25,598 bases of DNA, taken from assembly GCA_017536845.1 (NCBI GenBank), contig JAFWCP010000475.1, positions 1-25,598 on the forward strand, in the 5' to 3' direction. Positions 1-7,517 of the stretch are shown piece by piece; positions within the stretch are counted from its first letter, which is position 1, and each line of letters begins with the position of its first letter. This DNA comes from Solobacterium sp. GTDB lineage: Bacteria > Bacillota_I > Bacilli_A > Erysipelotrichales > Erysipelotrichaceae. The notes under the pieces are model-generated. The model made no database searches and was not told the DNA's origin. It saw only the letters and a program-made list of their open reading frames with translations. The position numbers and the translations under genes are program-made.

Positions 1-705
1 TACATCTTCCATACGGACGGTTCGCTGGAACGGATCCTGGACAGCTCGTACGTGCACCGCCTGGAAGACCGCGTAACTGCACCGGGCAACTGGCATATCG
101 GCTTTACCGATGAACTTGAATCCATGAATCTCAGCGAATGCAGGCCTGAAAAGATCGAGCAGTATTTTGATTACTTCCTCCACTTTGACGGCTGGAACAA
201 CATGCACGAGCACCATAAAATCCGTTTCGATGACAGCGGCCGGCTGTGGCTGTGGGATGTCCCGTACCGGGAAGGCCCCGCCATTCCGGACAGCGTCCCT
301 TCCGATGCCGGAATCGATCCGGAATTTGCCGGATCCGTATGGCATGTGGAAGAAGACGGCAGTTCCATGCAGTGGCTGATGTATGAAGACGGCGTCGGCA
401 TCGAAACCTTCGGCATGGTGCTGGGGGAAATGATTGATCCGGCCGGCTTTCACTGGAGCGTGAAGGATGATACACTCTATCTCAACTGGAACTGGGACAA
501 TCCCGGTTCCTGCCGGCTGACTGATGAATACGGCATCGAATACATCATGCTGGAACGCTTCACGATTGAAAAAGGGGCAGAAAACGGCCTGCCCCGCTAT
601 ACCCTGCACGCGGTATGGCCGCAAGGCAAAACACTGATCCTGACGCCAAGTACCGATTTCAACCTGACGCAGGAATATGAAGACATGCTTACAGGAAGGA
701 GATAA
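1..705 (+). CDS. Hypothetical protein, 5' end outside window; paralogue of next gene
   Basis: The reading frame is open from the first base, so the true start lies upstream; the first internal start-like codon (GTG at 52) is not supported by a ribosome site. I do not recognise the family. The visible 234 residues are acidic and rich in tryptophan and tyrosine, with alternating hydrophobic strands suggesting a beta-rich, probably extracytoplasmic fold. The C-terminal half aligns by eye with that of the following gene: both have an SVW/RVW motif, then a G-x-G...G-x-x-L stretch, then P-x-x-F-(H/Y)-W-x4-D-x-L-Y. This points to tandem duplication. The stop codon is 9 bases before the next start, so the two are probably co-transcribed. 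Because the next gene is a lipoprotein this one may be too, but its N terminus is not visible. Confidence 0.75.
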   Translation, partial: YIFHTDGSLERILDSSYVHRLEDRVTAPGNWHIGFTDELESMNLSECRPEKIEQYFDYFLHFDGWNNMHEHHKIRFDDSGRLWLWDVPYREGPAIPDSVPSDAGIDPEFAGSVWHVEEDGSSMQWLMYEDGVGIETFGMVLGEMIDPAGFHWSVKDDTLYLNWNWDNPGSCRLTDEYGIEYIMLERFTIEKGAENGLPRYTLHAVWPQGKTLILTPSTDFNLTQEYEDMLTGRR

Positions 706-714
706 CACAGCAAA

Positions 715-1569
715 ATGAGAAAACCCGTATGCATCATGACAGCATTTTTGATGGCAGCCTGCAGTTCTGCCCCGAAGACCCTGACCGAGCAGGAAATTGC
801 GGACATCCACAGCAATGAACAGGTGCTGTATGAACAGCTGGTCAACGCAACCTGGCATTATGAGGATGAGCCATCCCATGCCTTCGCGTTCAGAGATGAC
901 GGCACGGCTGAAGAATACCAGGGCATCATCGAATGGGTCACCGCATATACCTTCGCGGTGCGCTTCTGCGACTATGAAGACAAGACCGGCGAACATCTGG
1001 CCGAAACGGATCGGGAAAGCATCGAGAAATATTACGACTACAACGTCGTCATGCAGTATACCGACCCGGTTCATGAAGGCCAGAGCTATATCGATAAAAT
1101 CGCTTTTGACGGTGATACGCTGCTGATGGGCGTCCACCGGTTAGTCAAAGGCGTCGATTTTCTCAAGACAATGCCGGAAGGCCTTGCCATCAAGGACGAA
1201 CTGCTCAACCGGGTGTGGTACGATGTCAAAGGCAATGATTACCGCCTCTTCTTCCCGGAGGGAACCGGCTTCCGCTGCAACGGCGTGTTCCTGGACGGGA
1301 CGCTGTTAAACCCGGAGAAGTTCTACTGGGGCACTGACAACGACATGCTGTATGTGATGATTCCCATCCAGCCCGGCGGCGAAGGGCCGATCCTGGAGGA
1401 AGTGGATGGCTATCGTCTGGAAGCTGACGGCGAAGGCTGGCAGATGACAGATTACTGGAGTGGCCAGGTCAGGCATTACGGGATTCCCGGCGAGGATGAC
1501 GATTCCGCCGCCCGCTTAACCTGCAATTACGAAAAGCTCCACGAAAGCATGGCGGACTGGGGCTATTAA
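715..1569 (+). CDS. Putative lipoprotein, paralogue of preceding gene
   Basis: A 284-residue protein with a short hydrophobic leader ending in lipobox L-M-A-A-C16, so it is expected to be lipid anchored on the outer face of the membrane. The mature part is acidic and has two related segments. The first, around residues 45-145, begins with A-T-W-H-Y. The second, around 165-245, begins with R-V-W-Y and carries the P-x-x-F-Y-W-x4-D-x-L-Y motif shared with the upstream gene. I do not recognise the family; a lipocalin-like beta fold is a guess from the strand pattern. A purine-rich ribosome site (AGGAAGGAG, 693-701) lies inside the end of the upstream gene, at slightly long spacing. A strong terminator follows the stop, making this the last gene of its unit. 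Confidence 0.85.
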   Translation: MRKPVCIMTAFLMAACSSAPKTLTEQEIADIHSNEQVLYEQLVNATWHYEDEPSHAFAFRDDGTAEEYQGIIEWVTAYTFAVRFCDYEDKTGEHLAETDRESIEKYYDYNVVMQYTDPVHEGQSYIDKIAFDGDTLLMGVHRLVKGVDFLKTMPEGLAIKDELLNRVWYDVKGNDYRLFFPEGTGFRCNGVFLDGTLLNPEKFYWGTDNDMLYVMIPIQPGGEGPILEEVDGYRLEADGEGWQMTDYWSGQVRHYGIPGEDDDSAARLTCNYEKLHESMADWGY

Positions 1570-1581
1570 GACAAAACGGAC

Positions 1582-1608
1582 GGGGAGGCAGAAGCCTCCC
1601 CTTTGTTT
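1582..1608 (+). terminator. Rho-independent terminator after the lipoprotein pair
   Basis: GGGGAGGC, four-base loop, GCCTCCCC, followed by TTTGTTT. The eight-base-pair GC-rich stem starts 12 bases after the stop codon at 1569. Confidence 0.9.
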
Positions 1609-1612
1609 ACAG

Positions 1613-1638
1613 AAAAAAGGAAGTTCTGTGACTTCCTT
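1613..1638 (-). terminator. Rho-independent terminator of the proline-rich lipoprotein
   Basis: Read on the minus strand, AAGGAAGT, loop CACAGA, ACTTCCTT and then a run of T. It sits directly after the stop codon at 1639-1641. It is back to back with the plus-strand terminator, so the two convergent units are insulated from each other. Confidence 0.8.
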
Positions 1639-2106
1639 TCAGTTTACCGGAATGATCGGCAGTTCGATGACGCCGTCGTCACCGCCCGGGAGCGGCAGTT
1701 CCGGGACCGGTTCTTCGGCCGGTTCCTGGTTTTCATCAGGAGCCGGTGTTTCGACCGGCTGCTCCTCAGGCGCAATGGTCGGCTGCGGTTCAGCATCGAC
1801 CGGTTCCTGCGGCGTGCTCGTGATTTCAATGGCGGGCAGTTCGACAGCTTCGGCATCGTGAGTGGGAACCGGCGTTTCCGCTGCCTGTGTGCTGTTGTTT
1901 TCTTCTTTCTGATCAACGCCCGAGGTCGGTGCCGCCGGATCAGGGACTTCGCTGGAATCCGGCGCCGGCGTAGCCGGCTGGACAGTCGGTTCTGCCGCTG
2001 ACGAAACGGAAGAAGCCGGTGTGCTTTCGGCCGGCTGGCAGGCGGTTAAGAGCAGGCCTGCCGCAGCGATGCACAGCCATCTGGTCAGTCTTGTTTTTCT
2101 GTTCAT
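1639..2106 (-). CDS. Proline/glutamate-rich lipoprotein with IELPIIP tail
   Basis: A 155-residue protein with a basic N terminus, a hydrophobic core and lipobox L-L-T-A-C23. The start at 2106 is chosen because AGAGG lies just upstream and the signal peptide begins there; an upstream in-frame start at 2157 would add 17 residues that fall in the preceding terminator. After the anchor cysteine the chain is low in complexity, dominated by P, E, T, S, V and A, like a flexible linker crossing the cell wall. It ends G-G-D-D-G-V-I-E-L-P-I-I-P-V-N. The I-E-L-P-I-I-P tail is identical to the end of the upstream 45-residue peptide, and the DNA of the two tails is also nearly identical (ATGATCGGCAGTTC on the plus strand at 1652-1665 and 2206-2219). 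Function unknown; a displayed or tethering lipoprotein is a guess. Confidence 0.75.
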   Translation of the reverse strand: MNRKTRLTRWLCIAAAGLLLTACQPAESTPASSVSSAAEPTVQPATPAPDSSEVPDPAAPTSGVDQKEENNSTQAAETPVPTHDAEAVELPAIEITSTPQEPVDAEPQPTIAPEEQPVETPAPDENQEPAEEPVPELPLPGGDDGVIELPIIPVN

Positions 2107-2143
2107 TTTTTTTACCTCTGAATCATTCTTCTTTTGTGAAGCC

Positions 2144-2171
2144 AAAAGGCAAAGCATCCGCTTTGCCTTTT
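2144..2171 (-). terminator. Terminator between peptide gene and lipoprotein gene
   Basis: AAAAGGCAAAGC, loop of four, GCTTTGCCTTTT: a perfect 12-base-pair stem ending in a T run. It lies just below the stop of the 45-residue peptide gene, so that gene may be expressed largely apart from the downstream lipoprotein. The stem is symmetrical and could work in both directions. Confidence 0.85.
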
Positions 2172-2183
2172 CAGCTTTTTCTG

Positions 2184-2321
2184 TTAATGGTTGGGGCCAA
2201 ACGGGATGATCGGCAGTTCAATCGGCCCCGGTTTCGGTGTCGGCTGCGGGTTGCTTGCGGCAATGACGTCTTCGCCCTCAATCGCGATAATTTCCAGTTC
2301 AACTGATACGTATTTTTCCAT
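2184..2321 (-). CDS. 45-residue peptide with DVIAAS motif and IELPIIP tail
   Basis: The start at 2321 is preferred because GGAG lies nine bases upstream; in-frame ATG codons at 2330 and 2336 overlap that site. The peptide begins M-E-K-Y, has a short hydrophobic-acidic stretch V-E-L-E-I-I-A-I-E, then E-D-V-I-A-A-S, then a P-rich linker, and ends G-P-I-E-L-P-I-I-P-F-G-P-N-H. Short proteins with an N-terminal (E/K)-K-Y start and a D-V-I-(T/A)-(T/A)-S motif are, as I recall, common in gut Clostridia and Erysipelotrichia and are of unknown role; they resemble precursor peptides in layout, but no maturation enzyme is visible here. The tail is shared with the downstream lipoprotein, which argues that the tail matters for both. 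Confidence 0.65.
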   Translation of the reverse strand: MEKYVSVELEIIAIEGEDVIAASNPQPTPKPGPIELPIIPFGPNH

Positions 2322-2535
2322 CCTCTTCATCTCCATTCTGACGCATTCTGCATGTGTTCTTTCTGTGAGCATCTGATGCAGATCAACGTATTACAACGAA
2401 TAGATTACCATTTTTATGCCATTGTTGCATCTAAATTATTGCTGAATCTGGGGATTTTCATGTTTCCGAGCCTGGCAGAGCAGGCATCTCCGGAGAAAAT
2501 TTTCAATGTTACGTTTCTGATGAATCACTCCGTTT

Positions 2536-3462
2536 TCAGACATCAAGACGCAGCTGCCTTGCCTGCCAGGTCTGCTGCTTCATATCCACAATGACATCAT
2601 CCGGACTGACCTGTCCGATCATCAGCGGGCTGAGCGGGTCATGCCGTTTCTGATTGGCAAGAACCAGCTGCCGGTCATAATTGGCATAGCAGTATCGGCA
2701 GAAATGCGAACATGTATTATAGGCACCGATGTCGCTGCCCAGCAGGCATCGGCAGCCTGCCCTTGCTTCATTCACCTTCACTTCCAGATCCATGCCCCAT
2801 GCCCTTTCCAGCACTTCTTTCGTCATGCAGCCGGAAGTATCAATGCCGTATTTCTGAAGGTCATCGCCTTCATGGCAGGCATATACCTTCATGCCATGTC
2901 TCTCCGCAGCAGCCGCAAACCTTTCACCGATGAGATGTCTTTGTTCAGCCGTCACTACTTTGACCTGAGGGAAGTTGCGTTTTGTCTTTTCATACAGGTC
3001 GATAAAGCTGATGACGACCTGCTGCGTACAGCCTTCCAGATATGTGCACATCGTTTCAAAAGCCCGGAAATGATAGCTGAGAGTATAGCGTTCATCAATG
3101 AAGATGGGATCATACCGCCAGCCGACGGCCTGGCTGCCAAGGGCTTTCGACAGAGCGCGGAAAGAATCCATCACCTGCCATTTATCCGGCACATTGGGTT
3201 CAATATCTTTTCCGTATGGGGTAATGGTTACAAACCAGAACTGTCTGAAATCCGCAAGCTCATCAATCCTGGCCAACAGAGGCGCCGGGTTTTTCGTGCA
3301 GAAAACAAGCCCATCCACAACCGATGGATCCAGCGAATATTTCAGGACCTTCCTGGGATCATATGGATTGCGGGCCATGACATATCCTTCTTTGACGCGG
3401 TTTAAAAACCACTCTGAGAAAAAGGCAGGAATGTCGGTCCGGCTTCCGCAGTTGATAATCAT
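2536..3462 (-). CDS. DUF1848 family protein with C-terminal radical-SAM-like cysteine cluster
   Basis: A 308-residue protein starting M-I-I-N-C-G-S-R-T-D-I-P-A-F, with family hallmarks G-L-V-F-C-T-K-N-P-A-P (residues 51-61) and W-R-Y-D-P-I-F (115-121). The cysteines gather in the C-terminal third: C196, C212, C237, C239 and a C251-x3-C255-x2-C258 group followed by Y-A-N-Y. Pfam's description of DUF1848, as I recall it, notes that this C-terminal cluster resembles the 4Fe-4S site that radical SAM enzymes carry at their N terminus. A metal-cluster enzyme or nucleic-acid-acting protein is therefore plausible, but no reaction is known to me. A strong AGGAGG site precedes the start. The gene stands alone, with no evident operon partner. 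Confidence 0.9.
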   Translation of the reverse strand: MIINCGSRTDIPAFFSEWFLNRVKEGYVMARNPYDPRKVLKYSLDPSVVDGLVFCTKNPAPLLARIDELADFRQFWFVTITPYGKDIEPNVPDKWQVMDSFRALSKALGSQAVGWRYDPIFIDERYTLSYHFRAFETMCTYLEGCTQQVVISFIDLYEKTKRNFPQVKVVTAEQRHLIGERFAAAAERHGMKVYACHEGDDLQKYGIDTSGCMTKEVLERAWGMDLEVKVNEARAGCRCLLGSDIGAYNTCSHFCRYCYANYDRQLVLANQKRHDPLSPLMIGQVSPDDVIVDMKQQTWQARQLRLDV

Positions 3463-3597
3463 GGCCGTACCTCCTCAGCAATTGTAGCGGATCATGCAGG
3501 AATTGTCCTGTCAAAAGCCCTGTCAGATTGAAGGGCATGGGAAAAACAGCATTCTCAAAAAAGCCTGGCCTTTCTTCAAGGATAACGAGCGGATTCC

Positions 3598-3629
3598 AAA
3601 AAAAGGTGAATCCCGTTTGAGGATTCACC
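3598..3629 (-). terminator. Terminator of the MATE exporter gene
   Basis: On the minus strand GGTGAATCC, loop of seven, GGATTCACC and then seven T. The stem begins five bases after the stop codon at 3634. Confidence 0.9.
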
Positions 3630-3633
3630 TGTC

Positions 3634-4998
3634 TTACTTCTTTTCTGCCATTGCCTTTTTCAGCAGGTACACAGCCGTCAGGGCGCCGGCTCCTTCCCCG
3701 GCCACCAGGGCAAAGGCAAGCCCGGTTTCACCGAACAGCCGGTCAAGGATGAACATGAAAGGAATATAGAACACCAGTTCCCGGATCACCGCATGCAGCA
3801 TGGTCCGCTTCCCGTCGTCGATGGCCTGCATCGAGAAGGAAGAGGAATAGTTGATAAACTGCAACGGGGAAGCCAGACACCGGATGCGCAGGAACAGCGC
3901 CGCATAGGACAATGTGACAAGGGCGGTATCCTGTGCCTTGGTGCTCAGGAAAATGCCTGTTAACGGCGTCGCGCAAAGCTCAAACAGCAGGATGGAAACA
4001 AACGATACCGTCAGCCCCCACAGCCGGGCCGTGGAAACCGTCCTGCGCATCCGTTCCCGGTTGCCGCTGGCATAATTGTATGCCACAATCGGCAGCATCC
4101 CCTGGCATAAGCCGACATTGACCGCATTCGGCACACGTTCCACCTTCATGACAATGCCCATACCGGCTAAGACCAGGTCATTGTGTCCTGCCGCCAGCAT
4201 GTTGACGCAGATGTTGGCAACATCAAACAGCCCGGTCAGGATGGCGGAAGGGACGCCGACGACAAAGATGCTGCGCCGGCTGCCGCTGTTGATGCTTAAG
4301 GCATCTTTCACCTTCCATGATAAGGATGTCCCATGAAAGGCGTACAGAAGGTAGGCACAGGCAAGGATGTTGGATAACAGGGTGGCCAGGGCAGCGCCGA
4401 TGACCTCATTGCCGGGAGGAAGCAGGACAAACATGAACAGCGGGTCCAGCACCATGTTCAGGATGCCGCCGCCGCTTAAGCCAAGCGATGCCTTGCCGGC
4501 ATTTCCGGTATTGCGCAGGATATGGGCCAGCGTCAATGACAGTATGGTCGGTACCGCGCCGGCCACGATCACCAGCAGTGTATACTGGCGGGCAAAGCCA
4601 AGCGTCGCTTCGGAAGCGCCGAGAAACAGCAGGACCGGGTTGAGGAAGAGGCCAATGAACAGGGCATAGACAGCCCCGATGGCCACCGTCCCCCAGAAGG
4701 AAAAGGAACTGACCTTCCTTGTTTCCTGCTCGCGGCCGGCCCCCATCAGGCGGGCAATCAGAGAACCGCCGCCGACGCCGAAAAGGTTGGAAAAGGCAAC
4801 GCTCATCATCGTGAGGGTCAGGGTCAGGGTGGTTGCCGCCATCATATAGGAATTGCCGGTACGGCCGATGAAAAAGGCATCCACCATGTTATAGACAAGA
4901 TTGATGATCTGACTGATGATTGTCGGTACGGCCATGGTGGCCAGGGCCTTTGCCACCGGCATGGTTTCAAACAGTTCTTTTTTATTCTGTGCCTGCAT
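3634..4998 (-). CDS. MATE family multidrug/toxin efflux transporter
   Basis: A 454-residue polytopic membrane protein, the normal size for the family. It has about twelve hydrophobic segments in two similar halves and typical phrases near the N terminus: P-V-A-K-A-L-A-T-M-A-V-P-T-I-I-S-Q, then L-V-Y-N-M-V-D-A-F-F-I-G, then G-V-G-G-G-S-L-I-A-R-L-M-G. MATE proteins export cationic drugs or metabolites in exchange for sodium ions or protons; the substrate cannot be told from sequence. The start at 4998 is supported by AGGGGG seven bases upstream; a GTG at 5019 is in frame but its codons contain that site. It is a single-gene unit between the terminator of the upstream operon and its own terminator. 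Confidence 0.93.
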   Translation of the reverse strand: MQAQNKKELFETMPVAKALATMAVPTIISQIINLVYNMVDAFFIGRTGNSYMMAATTLTLTLTMMSVAFSNLFGVGGGSLIARLMGAGREQETRKVSSFSFWGTVAIGAVYALFIGLFLNPVLLFLGASEATLGFARQYTLLVIVAGAVPTILSLTLAHILRNTGNAGKASLGLSGGGILNMVLDPLFMFVLLPPGNEVIGAALATLLSNILACAYLLYAFHGTSLSWKVKDALSINSGSRRSIFVVGVPSAILTGLFDVANICVNMLAAGHNDLVLAGMGIVMKVERVPNAVNVGLCQGMLPIVAYNYASGNRERMRRTVSTARLWGLTVSFVSILLFELCATPLTGIFLSTKAQDTALVTLSYAALFLRIRCLASPLQFINYSSSFSMQAIDDGKRTMLHAVIRELVFYIPFMFILDRLFGETGLAFALVAGEGAGALTAVYLLKKAMAEKK

Positions 4999-5053
4999 AT
5001 GCTTTCCCCCTAAGAGCACCTGCCATTATACGCCTCCCCGGCCTGGGCAGAGT

Positions 5054-5084
5054 AAAAAAGATGTCGGCAGTACGCCGGCATCTT
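5054..5084 (-). terminator. Terminator at the end of the SPFH/TPM operon
   Basis: On the minus strand AAGATGCCGGC, loop, GCCGACATCTT with one mismatch, followed by a T run. It starts seven bases past the stop of the lipoprotein gene. Confidence 0.85.
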
Positions 5085-5090
5085 CATTGT

Positions 5091-6326
5091 TCACTCAAGT
5101 TTCAGGGTGCGTGCCCACTGGCCGTTGGCCGTAAACCATGCCGTCTTTTCGGCAAGGGTCTTGCCCCGCAGCTTCGCCAGCACATCGGTCAGCGACTTTG
5201 CTTCTTCCGGTGTGAATTCCGCTGTTTCCAGGCCTTCAAAGCTGCCGTCAAGCGGCACCATGTAGCCGACAACATGCACGGCGGCATTTTCATCATTGCC
5301 GTAGCTCATTGCTTCCACAATGGTTTCATGGACACCGTCGGCATAGAAATACAGCATCATGTTGGAACCCATGAACGAACCATAGCAGACAATTGCCCAG
5401 GAAGTCCGGTCAAACTCGGCGCTGCTGATCGCAAAATCAGCATCTTCCTGATAGGTTGCGGTAATGTCCATATGGACGTTGAGGTCATCGTCAACCCTGA
5501 TTGCCGCAAAGGCATTGGCCGCGGCATCTGTCCAGTCCTTGCCGCAGGCTTCGCCTTCGGATTCGATGACCTTGACCATGCCTTCATATTCACCGTTATA
5601 GCGGGCTTTCATGGTTTCCGCCAGATGGGCATCCTTATCGGCCGGCTTTTCGCCTTTTTTCAGGACATAGCTGAGCTCGACATCACCGGTCAGGGAGAGC
5701 ACGATTTCATCATCCGATACCGTCCCCTGGTAATAGCCGAAACGGGAAGCGACCATCAGTCCTTCTGTGGTCATTTCATAATAGCCGTTGATCGGCAGGT
5801 AGGGATCGCTCAGGTACAGGCTGCAGGTACCGTCTTCCAGGAATTCAATGCCTTCACCTTCACCCTCCCGGCTTTCGCCGCCTTCATTGACCATGACAAC
5901 GTCATACCAGCCATGGTCAAAGGCCACCGGTTCCGGTTCCTCGACGGCCGGCGTGACATCCAGTTCGGCCGGATGGCCGGGATATTCGGTGCCGCGCTTC
6001 TGATAGAAGAACCAGATATCCTGAATATTCAGTGACAGTGTCCCGTCTTTCAAAGTTGCTGTCCAGACCTGGTCGTTAATGTGGAAGGTCACTTCTTCCC
6101 CGTTCAGGGTATACTGTGCTTCCACCGTATCTCCCTGCATGTAGAACACCGCCCGCTCGTTGGCGCCCAGTTCGATCCACTCGCCGGTGGGGTCAAACTG
6201 ATTGTCCTGATAGAAGATTTCCTGCGCCTCATACATGCCGTAGGCAGGATTTTCATCCGCCGGGGCAGGCTGGGCACAGGAGGCCAGAAGGACAGCCGCC
6301 GCAAGCGGGATAAACTTGTAATTCAT
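5091..6326 (-). CDS. Lipoprotein of unknown function, last gene of SPFH/zinc-ribbon/TPM operon
   Basis: A 411-residue protein with leader M-N-Y-K-F-I-P-L then a hydrophobic core and lipobox L-L-A-S-C17, hence a membrane-anchored extracytoplasmic protein. The mature region is acidic and seems to hold successive beta-rich modules: about 45-110 (G-E-W-I-E-L...), about 130-220 (H-G-W-Y-D-V-V-M-V...) and about 235-370 (R-Y-N-G-E-Y-E-G-M...). Each starts with a G-x-W/Y-x pattern as in small lipocalin-like barrels; that reading is by eye. The gene begins 15 bases after the TPM gene ends, with an AAGGAGG site in that gap, so it belongs to the operon. A role at the membrane with the SPFH/TPM proteins is likely from context, but no function is known. 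Confidence 0.85.
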   Translation of the reverse strand: MNYKFIPLAAAVLLASCAQPAPADENPAYGMYEAQEIFYQDNQFDPTGEWIELGANERAVFYMQGDTVEAQYTLNGEEVTFHINDQVWTATLKDGTLSLNIQDIWFFYQKRGTEYPGHPAELDVTPAVEEPEPVAFDHGWYDVVMVNEGGESREGEGEGIEFLEDGTCSLYLSDPYLPINGYYEMTTEGLMVASRFGYYQGTVSDDEIVLSLTGDVELSYVLKKGEKPADKDAHLAETMKARYNGEYEGMVKVIESEGEACGKDWTDAAANAFAAIRVDDDLNVHMDITATYQEDADFAISSAEFDRTSWAIVCYGSFMGSNMMLYFYADGVHETIVEAMSYGNDENAAVHVVGYMVPLDGSFEGLETAEFTPEEAKSLTDVLAKLRGKTLAEKTAWFTANGQWARTLKLE

Positions 6327-6341
6327 TTCTGTGGTTCCTCC

Positions 6342-7505
6342 TTAAAAGCTGCCGCTCTTGCCGCCATGGACATCATCGCCCGTACCGTGGACGGTTGAAC
6401 CGGTATGCTTTTCATTTTCCTCAATCCGGCGGGTTTCGACATTCACCAGGTCATCGCGTCTGTCCGTGACGACGAAGGAGCCCGGCAGGACATAGCTGTC
6501 GGCCTTCTGCTGGCTGCGGACGGTCCTGAGTTCCGACTTCATCGAGCCGGTGCCGATCTGGCCGCCGACCAGGCCGATCAGTACTGCCAAGGGCAGCCAG
6601 AGCTTTGACTTCTTCTTGCCGGGCAGGCTGCCGACATCATACGGGGCACCTTCCCTTGCCTTGGTGATAAAGGCATCGCAGAGATCGGCATACGTATCAA
6701 TGGCGCCGCTGTAATTGCCGGACCGCAGGTCCGGAACCATCTGCTGCTCAATATATCCCAGGCCGGCATCGGTAAAGGCCGCAATGCCATAGCCATGGGT
6801 GGAATAGGCATACTTCCGGTCACCGACGGAAACCAGGAACAGGATGCCGTCCTTGCTGGAAGAAAGGCCGTATTCGCCCAGCCGGAAATACGCATCCGCA
6901 TAGGTCTGCGGATCGGTATTGTCCAGGGATTCGACGATGACCGCCGCAATATCCACATTCTGACGGGCGGAAATCTCATCCAGCTTTTTCTGCAGGATGT
7001 CTTCCTGCTCGTCACTTAACATGTCGGCCTTGTCATCCAGGCGCCGGCCGCTGACCACGATCTCAGCATCGGCCAGGAACAGTTCCGCCGACTGCAGGAA
7101 CTCCTTCATGCAGGAGAAGAAGGATTTGTTCTGGGCAACCAGGCCGAACAGTTCATCCGCCTTGACCGGGGTGAAGGACTCTTCATACCTGCCGAAGCCC
7201 TTGCCGGTGTAGGACCCGGAGGTGACGGCAATGATGATGCCGTCTTCACCGGGTGCATTTTCGCTGAAGGTTGTCACCGCCAGGTCATCCGGGCTCAGTT
7301 CGGTTTCATAGTTGACGACAAACATTGCCGCCCCGCCCGTACGGTCATAGATGGCCTGGGCTGACTGGTTGAGTTCCTGTACCTGTTCTTCCGTCAGGAT
7401 GCCGATTGTATCAATAATGAAGGTATTGCCGCTTTCTTCCGCTTTTGCCGGGGTGAAGCCGAGCAGGAGAACAAGCATGAATATCAATGTCATCAGTTTC
7501 TTCAT
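6342..7505 (-). CDS. TPM-domain membrane protein (YdjH/YgcG-like) with two TPM-like modules
   Basis: A 387-residue protein with signal peptide 1-22 (core L-I-F-M-L-V-L-L-L-G-F, cleavage after A-K-A). Residues 30-145 form a divergent TPM-like module with D-T-I-G-I-L-T-E-E-Q and G-I-I-I-A-V. Residues 155-290 form a second, more typical module with M-L-S-D-E-Q-E-D-I-L, A-D-A-Y-F, D-G-I-L-F-L-V-S and G-Y-G-I-A-A-F-T-D-A-G. A membrane helix follows at about 302-320, then a cytoplasmic tail ending in a G/S/H-rich stretch (V-H-G-G-K-S-G-S-F) as often seen in this family. TPM domains bind other membrane proteins and some have phosphatase activity. In B. subtilis the related YdjH belongs to the PspA-YdjGHI envelope-stress system. 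The start has a TAGGAGG site; the gene lies 12 bases after the zinc-ribbon gene. Confidence 0.87.
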   Translation of the reverse strand: MKKLMTLIFMLVLLLGFTPAKAEESGNTFIIDTIGILTEEQVQELNQSAQAIYDRTGGAAMFVVNYETELSPDDLAVTTFSENAPGEDGIIIAVTSGSYTGKGFGRYEESFTPVKADELFGLVAQNKSFFSCMKEFLQSAELFLADAEIVVSGRRLDDKADMLSDEQEDILQKKLDEISARQNVDIAAVIVESLDNTDPQTYADAYFRLGEYGLSSSKDGILFLVSVGDRKYAYSTHGYGIAAFTDAGLGYIEQQMVPDLRSGNYSGAIDTYADLCDAFITKAREGAPYDVGSLPGKKKSKLWLPLAVLIGLVGGQIGTGSMKSELRTVRSQQKADSYVLPGSFVVTDRRDDLVNVETRRIEENEKHTGSTVHGTGDDVHGGKSGSF

Positions 7506-7517
7506 TTTCTTTTCCTC

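Noticed and set aside
1603..2376. Plus-strand open frames opposite the lipoprotein and the 45-residue peptide
   Set aside because: They are arginine/phenylalanine- or serine/glycine-rich mirror translations of the proline-rich minus-strand genes, and the minus-strand genes have ribosome sites and terminators.
2641..3405. 254-codon plus-strand frame opposite the DUF1848 gene
   Set aside because: The minus strand carries a recognisable conserved family with a strong ribosome site; the plus frame has none.
4920..6035. 371-codon plus-strand frame
   Set aside because: It spans parts of two minus-strand genes and the terminator between them, and its composition (H, F, R, G) is typical of an antisense shadow.
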